Below, one piece after another: positions 38,431 to 47,320 of a stretch of 64,000 nt of DNA. Position 1 is the stretch's first letter. Every line of letters starts with the position of its first letter. Position numbers and translations under genes: made by a program. The notes under the pieces were generated by a model. That model was given only the letters and a program-made list of their open reading frames with translations. It had not been told where the DNA came from and ran no database searches. Source of the DNA: Psychrobacter glacincola (lineage in GTDB: Bacteria; Pseudomonadota; Gammaproteobacteria; Pseudomonadales; Moraxellaceae); assembly GCF_904846215.1 (NCBI RefSeq), contig NZ_CAJGZK010000015.1, positions 1 to 64,000 of the forward strand. The letters are read 5' to 3'.

Positions 38431-39777
38431 GTGAGCAAATCCATCAAACTAGCGATACTTGGTTTAGGCACCGTCGGAACGGGTGTGGTCAATCTAATCA
38501 ATGACAATTTAGATGAACTAAAACGTCGTAGCGGACGCGACATTGTGATTACCGAAGTTGGTGTTCGTCGTCAGCGTGATGATATCGATCCTAACATTAT
38601 GCAAACCAGTGATTTGATGGCAACCGCTGCCAGTGACAATGTCGATATTGTCATCGAGTTGATTGGCGGTACGACCCTTGCCAGAGATGTCATTATGCAC
38701 GCCATCAAAAATGGCAAACATGTCGTGACGGCCAATAAAGCACTACTGGCTGAGCATGGTAATGAGATTTTTGCCTTTGCTGAACAGCATAATGTCCATG
38801 TCGCCTATGAAGCAGCCGTAGCAGGCGGTATTCCGATTATTAAAGTCATGCGCGAAGGCTTGGCTGCCAATAAAATCGATTGGCTAGCGGGCATCATTAA
38901 TGGTACAGGCAACTTTATCATGACAGAAATGCGTGATAAAGGTCGCCCGTTTGCTGATGTACTGAACGAGGCACAAGCACTTGGTTATGCTGAAGCTGAC
39001 CCTACCTTTGATGTTGAAGGCATTGATGCCGCGCACAAGCTGGCACTACTTGCCTCTATCGCTTTTGGTATTCCATTACAGTTTGATAAAGTCTACTGTG
39101 AAGGCATCACCGGTATTACTTTGCAGGACGTCAATTACGCTGAAGAGCTTGGTTATCGTATCAAACACTTAGGTTTTGCGGTTCGCCGTGCAGGCAATGG
39201 CAGCGGAGACGACAGCGCTGGTATTGAGCTGCGTGTACACCCAACGCTGATTCCACAAAACGCTTTGCTTGCCAATGTTAATGGCGTCAAAAATGCCGTA
39301 TTGGTAAACTCTCACCCTCTAGGGCAAACGCTATATTGCGGTGACGGCGCTGGTGCCGGTGCGACGGCTTCTGCGGTGATGGCAGATGTGATGGATTTGG
39401 TGCGTGTGTTGGGATGTAAAGATGCTGACCAACAAAACAGCAATGGTCATCATGTGCCGCACTTAGCTTTTATCCCTGAAAAGTTATCAGATACGCCGAT
39501 ATTGCGCGCTGAACAGATGATTAGCGGATATTACCTACGGGTACATGCCTATGACAGTCCTGGGGTGTTGGCAGATATCACCCGTATCTTGAGTGATGCC
39601 GGTATCAATATCGATGCTATTTTGCAAAAACCTGCGCATAAACTTGGGCAAGTTCCGGTGATTATCCTGACGCTGCCAGTGGTTGAGGCTCAGATGAATC
39701 TTGCCATCGAAAAAATTGAGAAGCTAGACACCATTACTGATAAAGTGGTACGCATACGCTTAGATGAGCTGACGTAA
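38431..39777 (+). CDS. hom: Homoserine dehydrogenase
   Basis: A 448-residue monofunctional enzyme reducing aspartate semialdehyde to homoserine in threonine and methionine synthesis. The NAD(P) loop GLGTVGTG is at 11-18, the catalytic-domain segment GIINGTGNFI near 154-163, and a C-terminal ACT regulatory domain near 360-440, which suggests feedback control by threonine. It uses a GTG start with GAGGA 5 bases upstream. Confidence 0.94.
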   Translation: MSKSIKLAILGLGTVGTGVVNLINDNLDELKRRSGRDIVITEVGVRRQRDDIDPNIMQTSDLMATAASDNVDIVIELIGGTTLARDVIMHAIKNGKHVVTANKALLAEHGNEIFAFAEQHNVHVAYEAAVAGGIPIIKVMREGLAANKIDWLAGIINGTGNFIMTEMRDKGRPFADVLNEAQALGYAEADPTFDVEGIDAAHKLALLASIAFGIPLQFDKVYCEGITGITLQDVNYAEELGYRIKHLGFAVRRAGNGSGDDSAGIELRVHPTLIPQNALLANVNGVKNAVLVNSHPLGQTLYCGDGAGAGATASAVMADVMDLVRVLGCKDADQQNSNGHHVPHLAFIPEKLSDTPILRAEQMISGYYLRVHAYDSPGVLADITRILSDAGINIDAILQKPAHKLGQVPVIILTLPVVEAQMNLAIEKIEKLDTITDKVVRIRLDELT

Positions 39778-39835
39778 ATATATGCTTTAATCAGTCAAAT
39801 ATTTTGGATCAAAATACCTAAAAAAGGAAACAACG

Positions 39836-41017
39836 ATGTCACATGATGCAATTGTAATTTTAAACGGCGCTCGTACCCCAATGGGCGGCTTTCAGGGCGC
39901 ACTGACCGACATAAGTGCCACAGACTTAGGCGCAGCGGCTATCAAAGCGGCTGTTGAGCGTTCGGGTGTTACTGTCGATAAGATTGATGAAGTCATTATG
40001 GGCTGTATCTTAACCGCAGGTTTGGGTCAAGGTCCTGCGCGTCAAGCCATGCGCAAAGCCGGCTTGACTGATGCAACGGGCGCAGTTACCATCAATAAGC
40101 TGTGTGGCTCAGGTCTAAAAGCAGTTATGCAAGCTCACGACGGTATCAAAGCGGGCAGCTTTAATGTCGCCGTTGCGGGCGGTATGGAGTCGATGACCAA
40201 TGCGCCTTACATCATGCCAGGTTCGCGTGGTGGCTACCGTATGGGACATAAAGAAATCAAAGATCATATGTTCTTAGATGGTCTAGAAGATGCCGATACC
40301 GGCAAGCTGATGGGTCAATTTGCGCAAGAAATGGCAAATGAAAAAGGCTATACCCGTGAGCAAATGGATGATTTTGCTATTGAGTCATTAAACCGTGCGC
40401 TTACCGCTATCAAAGATGGTCATTTCGAAGATGAGATTACGCCAGTCACGTTTAAGACCCGTAAAGGTGAGGAAACGGTTGATACCGATGAGCAGCCTGC
40501 CCTAGCCAATGCTGAGCGTATTCCTACTTTGCGTCCTGCCTTTGCCAAAGACGGTACTATCACAGCGGCAAACGCTAGCTCTATCTCAGACGGCGCGGCA
40601 GCGGTTGTGTTGATGAAAGAGTCGCAAGCCAAGGAAGAAGGGCTAGCGTATCAAGCGCGTATCATTGCGACTGCCTCTAACTCTCGTCACCCAAGCGAAT
40701 TTACCATCGCCCCTGTTGGTGCGATTAAGAAAGTATTGGCAAATGCCGGCTGGTCAGTGGCTGATGTCGATTTATGGGAAATCAATGAAGCATTCGCCAT
40801 GGTCACTATGGCAGCGATGGATGAGTTAAATATCGAACATGTTAAAGTGAACATTGAAGGCGGTGCCTGTGCGCTTGGTCATCCAGTTGGCTGTTCAGGT
40901 GCTCGTATCTTGGTTACGCTTATCAACTCTCTAAAGCGTACCGGTGGCAAAAAAGGCGTTGCTACCCTATGTATCGGTGGCGGTGAAGCGGTAGCAGTGG
41001 CGATTGAGCTTGCTTAA
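39836..41017 (+). CDS. Acetyl-CoA C-acetyltransferase (thiolase)
   Basis: A 393-residue degradative/biosynthetic thiolase II. Nucleophile C90 is in LCGSGLKAV, H349 in the GHPVGCSG motif and C379 in the CIGGGEA motif. It condenses two acetyl-CoA or cleaves acetoacetyl-CoA. AAAGGAA precedes the start. No fatty-acid oxidation or polyhydroxyalkanoate partner genes are nearby, so the pathway it serves is unclear; AtoB or PhaA roles are both possible. It ends at a strong terminator. Confidence 0.92.
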   Translation: MSHDAIVILNGARTPMGGFQGALTDISATDLGAAAIKAAVERSGVTVDKIDEVIMGCILTAGLGQGPARQAMRKAGLTDATGAVTINKLCGSGLKAVMQAHDGIKAGSFNVAVAGGMESMTNAPYIMPGSRGGYRMGHKEIKDHMFLDGLEDADTGKLMGQFAQEMANEKGYTREQMDDFAIESLNRALTAIKDGHFEDEITPVTFKTRKGEETVDTDEQPALANAERIPTLRPAFAKDGTITAANASSISDGAAAVVLMKESQAKEEGLAYQARIIATASNSRHPSEFTIAPVGAIKKVLANAGWSVADVDLWEINEAFAMVTMAAMDELNIEHVKVNIEGGACALGHPVGCSGARILVTLINSLKRTGGKKGVATLCIGGGEAVAVAIELA

Positions 41018-41069
41018 GCTATTTTAAAATGAGTTGTATAACATAAATTTTTGGCTTATCTTTAGAATT

Positions 41070-41105
41070 GAAAACCGCATCGCTGTGAGCAATGCGGTTT
41101 TTTTA
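41070..41105 (+). terminator. Terminator after the thiolase gene
   Basis: AAAACCGCAT and ATGCGGTTTT form the stem, followed by a T-run. Confidence 0.88.
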
Positions 41106-41131
41106 TGTCCAAATATTACCAACAATCTATT

Positions 41132-41289
41132 TATAGTCAAGATACTCTAGAAACGCTACGGTCTACGGTCTATGGTCTACGGTACTGCTGGTACAAGTTT
41201 TTTGCAGCCTCTGTCGGCTAGCTACAGCAAGCAAGAAAAATTGATATCAGCAGTACATAATGTGTTGATATTACTTTTCATTGACTATA
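41132..41289 (-). repeat. Palindromic element, copy 9 (reverse core, expanded)
   Basis: A 158-bp element from TATAGTCA to TGACTATA. It is longer than its relatives because the arm segment CTACGGT is repeated four times at 41156-41183. The apical loop reads GGCTAGCT. Confidence 0.9.
41156..41183. repeat. 7-bp tandem array within palindromic element copy 9
   Basis: CTACGGT appears three times with one CTATGGT variant. Copy 8 has a single CTACGGT at the matching site. Confidence 0.92.
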
Positions 41290-41477
41290 GGTGTATTTGC
41301 GTAAGAATGCTTTAACTTAAGATTATATAGTGATTGTGCCGTTTACAGCCTATTACACAGGATTACGCCAAGCGAACACTTTGCTACCTTGCTCATATAT
41401 CTCGTGCAAAATTGTCCTGTTAGGATAATAACAAGTCGAGATAGCGACTGGCTATAATAAATGCTATTGCTTAAAGC

Positions 41478-41522
41478 GTTCATCGAACAACAGTCTATCT
41501 AATAACCGTTCATCTAATAACA
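41478..41522. repeat. 15-bp tandem array, three degenerate units
   Basis: GTTCATCGAACAACA, GTCTATCTAATAACC and GTTCATCTAATAACA follow head to tail. They lie about 50 bases before the PRC-barrel gene, so probably in its promoter or leader. Confidence 0.85.
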
Positions 41523-41574
41523 TTAACAAACCATTTTATAAAAAGAAATTTACTCATACAAAAGGAAGATAATA

Positions 41575-42423
41575 ATGAGCCAACTTATTCGTTTAAGAGA
41601 CATTCAAGCAACGCACCGTGACCTGATCGGTGATGACTATTATGACCCAACTGGCAAGACTGCTTTTGGCGTCAATGAAGAAAAAATCGGTAAAATCGAA
41701 GGTGCATTGGTAGAAGACACCACTGGTCGTATCCGCTACTTAATCGTCGATGCAGGCGGCTGGTTTAGCTCAAAAGAAGTATTGGTACCAGCGGGCTTGG
41801 CACGTATCGTCGGTGATGACGTATTCTTCGATAGCTTGACTAAATCGCAAGTCGAAGCGATGGAAGTTTATGACCATGACTACCAATATAGCTACAAAGA
41901 ACAGTATGAAAGAGACCGTCAGGCATTTGTCGCTGACAGCATTCCAGAAGCTGAGCGTATGGAGATTGCCGACCATAATTACAATGCGCCAGATACGCTG
42001 GAGCTGTTAGAAGAGCGTTTGAGCGTCAATAAAGATCGCATTGTGGCAGGTTTGGTAAAAGTCGGTAAGCACGTCGTTACTGAAGAGCGTGACGTCAATA
42101 TTGACTTAGAAGAAGAGCATGCCAATATTGAACGCACCAATGTCAATCGTCCAACTGACCGCCGTATTGGTGATGTCAATGGTAATGAAACTATCGAAGT
42201 TGAGCTAGAAGCTGAACGTGCTCGCGTCAGCAAAGAAACTTACGTTACGGAAGAAGTAAACGTTGGTAAAACGACAGAGCATCGAACTGAAACGATCGTA
42301 GAAACCATTCAACGTGAAGAGTTAGATATCGATAATGATGGCAACGTGATTGATCGTGATGGTAATTTATTTAGCCGTGATGATATCACTGCTGATGATG
42401 TACGCCGCGCTCGTGGTATGTAA
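41575..42423 (+). CDS. PRC-barrel and DUF2382 domain stress-type protein
   Basis: A 282-residue soluble, highly acidic protein. An N-terminal PRC-barrel (about 20-105, including EGALVEDTTGRIRYLIVD) is followed by a DUF2382/YsnF-AvaK domain from about 140. That domain opens with LELLEERLSVNKDR and contains two internally similar halves, with ETYVTEEVNVGKTTEHRTE-like strands. Relatives are linked to general stress tolerance, with no known biochemistry. AAGGAAGA precedes the ATG. The next gene shares the DUF2382 domain. Confidence 0.85.
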   Translation: MSQLIRLRDIQATHRDLIGDDYYDPTGKTAFGVNEEKIGKIEGALVEDTTGRIRYLIVDAGGWFSSKEVLVPAGLARIVGDDVFFDSLTKSQVEAMEVYDHDYQYSYKEQYERDRQAFVADSIPEAERMEIADHNYNAPDTLELLEERLSVNKDRIVAGLVKVGKHVVTEERDVNIDLEEEHANIERTNVNRPTDRRIGDVNGNETIEVELEAERARVSKETYVTEEVNVGKTTEHRTETIVETIQREELDIDNDGNVIDRDGNLFSRDDITADDVRRARGM

Positions 42424-42483
42424 TATGCTAGGCATTCGTATGGTTTTATAATCTGAATGGTATTTGTGGTTTTGTTATATACT

Positions 42484-42528
42484 ATTTAAATCAATACCAT
42501 TTAAGTCAACACCATTTAAATCAATACT
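42484..42528. repeat. 15-bp tandem array, three units
   Basis: ATTTAAATCAATACC, ATTTAAGTCAACACC and ATTTAAATCAATACT lie between the two DUF2382 genes. Confidence 0.93.
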
Positions 42529-42569
42529 ATACGACAGCCATTAGTAACTGAGTGATTTACTCAGTAAAT

Positions 42570-42600
42570 AAGATCAGAGCTCGTCTCTGGTCTTTTTTTA
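42570..42600 (+). terminator. Terminator between the DUF2382 genes
   Basis: GATCAGAG and CTCTGGTC form a stem (one G-T pair) followed by seven T. A separate hairpin, ACTGAGT/ACTCAGT, lies just before it at about 42547-42565. Confidence 0.8.
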
Positions 42601-42624
42601 TATACAATAATAAGGGAAATGACC

Positions 42625-43293
42625 ATGAATGCTAATAATGAAAATAACTATCCTAATACCAACTATCCTGATTTTACCGCGAATACCGCGAGCGGCACGC
42701 CAGATGATTTAACCTCATCTGAGCTATCGTTACCTGACGATAGTCAGAAGCAAGCGATAACAGACAATCACAAGAGTAGTCTTTTAGAAAATCTAACAGC
42801 GACTGATAACAGTAATGGTGGTTATCTAGAATTATTAGAAGAGCGCCCAGTGGTCAATAAAGAGCGCTTGGATGTGGGTAAAGTAACCGTCACCAAGCAT
42901 TTTCGAACCAAAACCATTCAAGTACCTATTGAGCTGGTAGAAGAGTACATCACAGTACGCACTGATTATCAGGATAGCGAAAGTCAGGATTTATTATCAG
43001 GGAACTATGATGATAAAGACATAGTGCGTCATCTGGAGCCATCATTAGATAGTAAAGCCGTCGTCACTATCAATGGCACGCAAGTTGAGATTGGTGATGC
43101 GCCCATTGAGATTGTTTTATCGCGTCAAATCGCAACCATTACCAAAGACACTTACGTTATCCAAGAAGTAGCCATTGAAAAAACCACGCATACGCATACT
43201 GACAGTATCGAGGTCGAACTTAAACATGAAGAACTCGACGTGACTGAGGAAGGGTTTTTGGCACATGAGCAAAATACGGCTCATAAAAGATAA
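42625..43293 (+). CDS. DUF2382 domain protein
   Basis: A 222-residue acidic protein with an Asn/Ser/Asp-rich, probably disordered N-terminus (1-70) and a DUF2382/YsnF domain from about 73. The domain starts with LELLEERPVVNKER, matching the neighbour. It lacks the PRC-barrel. The start at 42625 is preferred because AAGGG lies 8 bases upstream; the ATG at 42619 is too close to it. The pair looks like a duplication of the DUF2382 module. Confidence 0.8.
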   Translation: MNANNENNYPNTNYPDFTANTASGTPDDLTSSELSLPDDSQKQAITDNHKSSLLENLTATDNSNGGYLELLEERPVVNKERLDVGKVTVTKHFRTKTIQVPIELVEEYITVRTDYQDSESQDLLSGNYDDKDIVRHLEPSLDSKAVVTINGTQVEIGDAPIEIVLSRQIATITKDTYVIQEVAIEKTTHTHTDSIEVELKHEELDVTEEGFLAHEQNTAHKR

Positions 43294-43327
43294 GCTGTTG
43301 AATTTTAAATTTTCTGGAAATCAGAAG

Positions 43328-43359
43328 CAAAAAAAGCAACGAGAACGTTGCTTTTTTTA
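43328..43359. terminator. Bidirectional terminator
   Basis: AAAAAAGCAACG and CGTTGCTTTTTTT form a stem between the convergent DUF2382 and lipoprotein genes. Confidence 0.9.
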
Positions 43360-43388
43360 TATTAACTTATCTATAAACGTTATAGCTA

Positions 43389-43913
43389 TTATTGGGTCTT
43401 TTTACATTCATAAGTACTTATATTTGCGGCATCTGTACCAGCAGTCCGTATCACACCCGTTTCGCGATCTTGATGAGCGACGCGCCACTGTATAGAGCCT
43501 GCCGTACCATCGATAGCCGTTGCGCCCTCAAATACTTCAGGATTGCTGGCATCGTTGGTTTTTGTCAACGTGACAGTGCCTTTGGCAGTTGCAAGCACCA
43601 CTTGGCTATCGGCATCTTTATAGGTCGCTTCGACCTCTAGTTCAGGAGAGCACAAATACGTTATCTGATTGACGCCAGTATTGACCGTAGCCACGGTATC
43701 ATCTGCGACTTCACTAGCGGGGGCATCTACGACCACATCGCTTGGCTCGGCAGGTTCAGCAGACATGGGCACCGCCTGCTCTTCGCTGATGCTCTCTTCT
43801 AGGCTGGGCTCTGTTTCTTGCTTTGGCTGACAGGCAGTCACAGACAAGGCTCCTGCCAATAATGCCGTAACAACTAAAGAGTGACGCCACTGTTTTAATA
43901 ATGCTACATTCAT
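43389..43913 (-). CDS. Putative lipoprotein with MliC-like C-terminal domain
   Basis: A protein of about 174 residues. The hydrophobic stretch LVVTALLAGALSVTAC ends in a lipobox cysteine, followed by an acidic Glu/Pro/Ala-rich linker. A C-terminal beta-rich domain starts ITYLCSPELEVEATY and ends YECKKTQ, with two cysteines. This layout resembles MliC/PliC inhibitors of c-type lysozyme, but the usual central SASGARY motif is not evident, so the match is tentative. GGGAGAG precedes the start; adjacent ATGs leave a one-codon ambiguity. Confidence 0.65.
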   Translation of the reverse strand: MNVALLKQWRHSLVVTALLAGALSVTACQPKQETEPSLEESISEEQAVPMSAEPAEPSDVVVDAPASEVADDTVATVNTGVNQITYLCSPELEVEATYKDADSQVVLATAKGTVTLTKTNDASNPEVFEGATAIDGTAGSIQWRVAHQDRETGVIRTAGTDAANISTYECKKTQ

Positions 43914-43999
43914 CATGCTCTCCCAAATAATTATGCTAAACACTATAGCGTGTCCACAAATGCGCGCCTACGTTGAATTTGTAAGTAATCAATACAAGG

Positions 44000-44132
44000 T
44001 ATAGTCAAAATACTCTAAAAACGCTACTGCTGGTACAAATTTTTTGCAGCCTCTGTCTGCATGGGCACAGCAAGCAAGAAAAATTGATACCAGTAGTACA
44101 TAATGTGTCGATATTACTTTTCACTGACTATA
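44000..44132 (-). repeat. Palindromic element, copy 10 (reverse core)
   Basis: A 133-bp element from TATAGTCA to TGACTATA. It lacks about 5 bases of the left arm. It lies between the lipoprotein gene and the secA terminator. Confidence 0.92.
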
Positions 44133-44170
44133 GATGATAATGTTATTAAGCCATACATTGTTTAGCCCAT

Positions 44171-44205
44171 AAAAAAGTCCCTATCTATTCCGATAAGGAC
44201 TTTTT
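44171..44205 (-). terminator. Terminator of secA
   Basis: On the minus strand, AAAAAGTCC and GGACTTTTTT form the stem. A 15-bp tandem array lies between it and the secA stop. Confidence 0.85.
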
Positions 44206-44246
44206 GATCAAGGAATTTTTGATCAAGGAATTTTTGATCAAGGAAT
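44202..44246. repeat. 15-bp tandem array, three perfect units
   Basis: TTTTGATCAAGGAAT occurs three times, then a partial TTTGGTCAG. Each unit contains the palindrome TTGATCAA. Confidence 0.96.
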
Positions 44247-44261
44247 TTTGGTCAGCTCATT

Positions 44262-47042
44262 TTAGATTTTACCATGACATTGCTTGTACTTAAGTGCGGA
44301 ACCACATGGGCATGGGGCGTTACGGCTGATGTTCATACCAGCGTACGGGTCTGCATCATTGCCACTGCCCGCCATAGCACCTGCTACGCCAGCACCAGTA
44401 GCAGCGCCAACGACATTATGGCTTTGCACTGCCGCTCTTTCCAAACCGCCATCCATATTATCGATATCACTGTGCTCAAACTGCATTTGCATATGGGCTG
44501 CATTTTCACGTTGCTGAACCTCCAACGCCTCTAGCTCTTCTTTGGTTGGGATATGCACACGTGATAAGTCTTGTACCGTTTCAGACTTGATCGCACCTAG
44601 CATCATCTGGAACAGCTCAAATGACTCACGTTTATACTCTTGCTCAGGGTTTTTTTGCGCATAACCACGCAGATGAATGCCTTTACGCAGCTGATCCATC
44701 TGGGTTAAATGCTCTTTCCAATGCTTATCTAGACTCTGAAGCATAAAATGACGTTCAAGCTGGGCAGCATCTTTTTCGCCCATTTGCTCACGGCGACTGT
44801 GATAACGATCTAAGGCAGTTTGGATGACTTTGGCACGTAACCCTTCTTCATCCAAACGGCGATCTTCATCAAGCCAATCATTAATGGGCATTGCAATCTT
44901 AAATTCATTTTCAAGCTCATCCTCTAACCCATCAACATTCCATTGGTCATCGATAGAGCCTGGCGGAATAAACTGGTTAATCATGGCATTATAGACTTCT
45001 TGATGCATGATTTTAATGGCCTCTAACAAATCCATCTCTGCCAACAAATCATCACGCTGACCATAGATAACCTTACGTTGATCATTGGCCACGTCATCAT
45101 ACTTAAGCAAGTTCTTACGCGCATCAAAATCGCGGCTTTCTACTTTACCTTGAGCATTTTCAATCGATTTTGAGACCATCTTATGCTCAATGGCTTCATC
45201 TTCTTTTAGACCCATGGCACGCATCATATTCACGACGCGGTCACCGGCGAAGATACGCATCAAGTCATCTTCGAGTGATAAGAAGAAACGCGACATTCCA
45301 GGGTCACCTTGACGACCCGCACGACCACGCAGCTGGTTATCAATACGGCGTGATTCATGACGCTCAGAACCGACGATATGGAGACCACCAGCCGCAACGA
45401 CTTGGTCATGCTTGATTTGCCATTGGGCTTTTAGACGCTGCATTTCTTCGGGGCTGACCGAATCAATATCTTCAATAAATGACTGCCAGTTACCGCCAAG
45501 GATAATATCGGTACCACGACCTGCCATGTTAGTGGCAATCGTGACCGATTTTGGGCTACCTGCCTGCGCGATGATTTCTGCTTCACGCTCATGCTGCTTG
45601 GCATTTAAAACGTTATGCTTGACGCCTTCTTGGTCTAGCAGATAAGACAATTCTTCACTGGCTTCAATCGTTGCCGTACCGACCAATACTGGCGCGCCTT
45701 TGGCTTGAATCTCTTGAATCTCGCGGATGATGCCTTTATATTTGCCTAACTTGGTTAAGAAAATTTGGTCATCCATATCAATACGAGCAATCGGCTCATG
45801 CGTTGGAATCACAATGACGTCTAAGTCATACGTTGATTTAAATTCTGCCGCTTCGGTATCAGCGGTACCTGTCATACCAGATAGCTTGTCATAGAGACGG
45901 AAAAAGTTCTGGAACGTCGTGGTTGCAAGTGTTTGGTTTTCGGCTTGGATCTCGACGTTTTCTTTGGCTTCAACGGCTTGATGCAGACCTTCTGACCAGC
46001 GGCGACCCGGCATGGTACGCCCGGTGTTTTCATCAACGATAACCACTTCGCCATCATCGACGATATAGTGGATGTTTTTGACAAAGACATGGTGGGCGCG
46101 AATCGCAGCTTGTACGTGAGCCAATAATGGCAAACGACTTGGGCTATAAAGACTTTCGTTTTCGCCAAGCTCACCGACTTCGATTAAGAAGCGCTCAATT
46201 TTCTCATAGCCTTTTTCGCTAATCTCAATTTGGCGATTTTTCTCATCAATCCAGAAATCTTCTTCTTCATTATTCTTATTGGCCTCTTCGTCTTTTGAGC
46301 GAATCAGCACGGGGATAATGGTATTAATGAGCGCATACATACGCGATGAATCTTCAGCTTGACCCGAGATAATCAGCGGCGTACGGGCTTCATCAATTAA
46401 GATCGAGTCAATTTCATCGATGATACAGAAGTTTAATGGACGCTGCTTTTTCTCTTTTAAACTAAAGACCATGTTATCGCGCAGATAATCAAAACCGTAC
46501 TCGTTATTGGTACCGTAAGTGATATCGGCTTGATAAGCATCGACTTTTTCTTGGGGCGGTTGCTGCGAGTAAATCACCCCGACTGTCATGCCCAAAAAGC
46601 CAAATAAGGGACGGTTCAATTCCGCATCACGTGCCGCCAAATAATCATTGACCGTCACCAAATGCACGCCTTTACCACTGATGGCATTCAAATACATCGC
46701 CAAGGTACCCATCAAGGTTTTACCCTCACCGGTCTTCATCTCAGCTATTTTGCCTTCGTGTAAGGTGATACCACCGATCAGCTGCACATCATAGTGACGC
46801 ATACCAGTGACACGCAGCGACGCTTCACGGCAAACCGCAAACGCTTCTGGCAATAAGGCATCTAGACTTTCACCATCTTGGTGTCTTGCTTTAAATTCTG
46901 CTGTTTTTTGTTGTAATTGTTCATCAGATAGGGCTTGTATTGCAGCCTCGTATGCGTTGATTTTGCTGACCACTTTGCGCATGCGCTTGAGTTCACGCTC
47001 ATTTTTGGTGCCAACGACACTGCCTATAATCTTTGATAACAT
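44262..47042 (-). CDS. secA: Preprotein translocase ATPase SecA
   Basis: A 926-residue motor of the Sec export pathway. Walker A TGEGKT is at 104-109. The DEAD-like second domain holds the [23 protein letters not shown] segment near 205-223 (VIDEID region), and the C-terminal zinc-binding motif has C911, C913, C922 and H923. The linker before the zinc motif is Gly/Ala-rich. An AGG ribosome site precedes the ATG. It is divergent from mutS. Confidence 0.97.
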   Translation of the reverse strand: MLSKIIGSVVGTKNERELKRMRKVVSKINAYEAAIQALSDEQLQQKTAEFKARHQDGESLDALLPEAFAVCREASLRVTGMRHYDVQLIGGITLHEGKIAEMKTGEGKTLMGTLAMYLNAISGKGVHLVTVNDYLAARDAELNRPLFGFLGMTVGVIYSQQPPQEKVDAYQADITYGTNNEYGFDYLRDNMVFSLKEKKQRPLNFCIIDEIDSILIDEARTPLIISGQAEDSSRMYALINTIIPVLIRSKDEEANKNNEEEDFWIDEKNRQIEISEKGYEKIERFLIEVGELGENESLYSPSRLPLLAHVQAAIRAHHVFVKNIHYIVDDGEVVIVDENTGRTMPGRRWSEGLHQAVEAKENVEIQAENQTLATTTFQNFFRLYDKLSGMTGTADTEAAEFKSTYDLDVIVIPTHEPIARIDMDDQIFLTKLGKYKGIIREIQEIQAKGAPVLVGTATIEASEELSYLLDQEGVKHNVLNAKQHEREAEIIAQAGSPKSVTIATNMAGRGTDIILGGNWQSFIEDIDSVSPEEMQRLKAQWQIKHDQVVAAGGLHIVGSERHESRRIDNQLRGRAGRQGDPGMSRFFLSLEDDLMRIFAGDRVVNMMRAMGLKEDEAIEHKMVSKSIENAQGKVESRDFDARKNLLKYDDVANDQRKVIYGQRDDLLAEMDLLEAIKIMHQEVYNAMINQFIPPGSIDDQWNVDGLEDELENEFKIAMPINDWLDEDRRLDEEGLRAKVIQTALDRYHSRREQMGEKDAAQLERHFMLQSLDKHWKEHLTQMDQLRKGIHLRGYAQKNPEQEYKRESFELFQMMLGAIKSETVQDLSRVHIPTKEELEALEVQQRENAAHMQMQFEHSDIDNMDGGLERAAVQSHNVVGAATGAGVAGAMAGSGNDADPYAGMNISRNAPCPCGSALKYKQCHGKI

Positions 47043-47133
47043 AATTTTTTGACCTATGGAAATATTCGATAATTAGTGCGAATTAGCCAACGTTTTGCTC
47101 GTCGCCTTTTCATCATCTGGCTCAGTGCGACAC

Positions 47134-47163
47134 AATGAAGTATCGCCTAATGAAGTATCGCCC
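47134..47163. repeat. 15-bp tandem duplication
   Basis: AATGAAGTATCGCCT is followed by AATGAAGTATCGCCC, then a decayed third start AATTCAGT. It lies in the 278-base divergent secA-mutS gap. Confidence 0.93.
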
Positions 47164-47320
47164 AATTCAGTGTGACGTCATTATATATGGTTATGACGGC
47201 AATGGATACAAGGGCAGTAAGTAGATATTTGTCGACGTAAAAACACAGTAGGACGTGTTAAAATAGTGCTTATAAGCTTAGATTATTTAAGAAAGACAAA
47301 AGCAATATAAGAGATCCCGC

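Noticed and set aside
43265..43495. 76-codon plus-strand frame crossing a terminator
   Set aside because: It runs through the DUF2382 terminator and into the antisense of the lipoprotein gene, with no motif.
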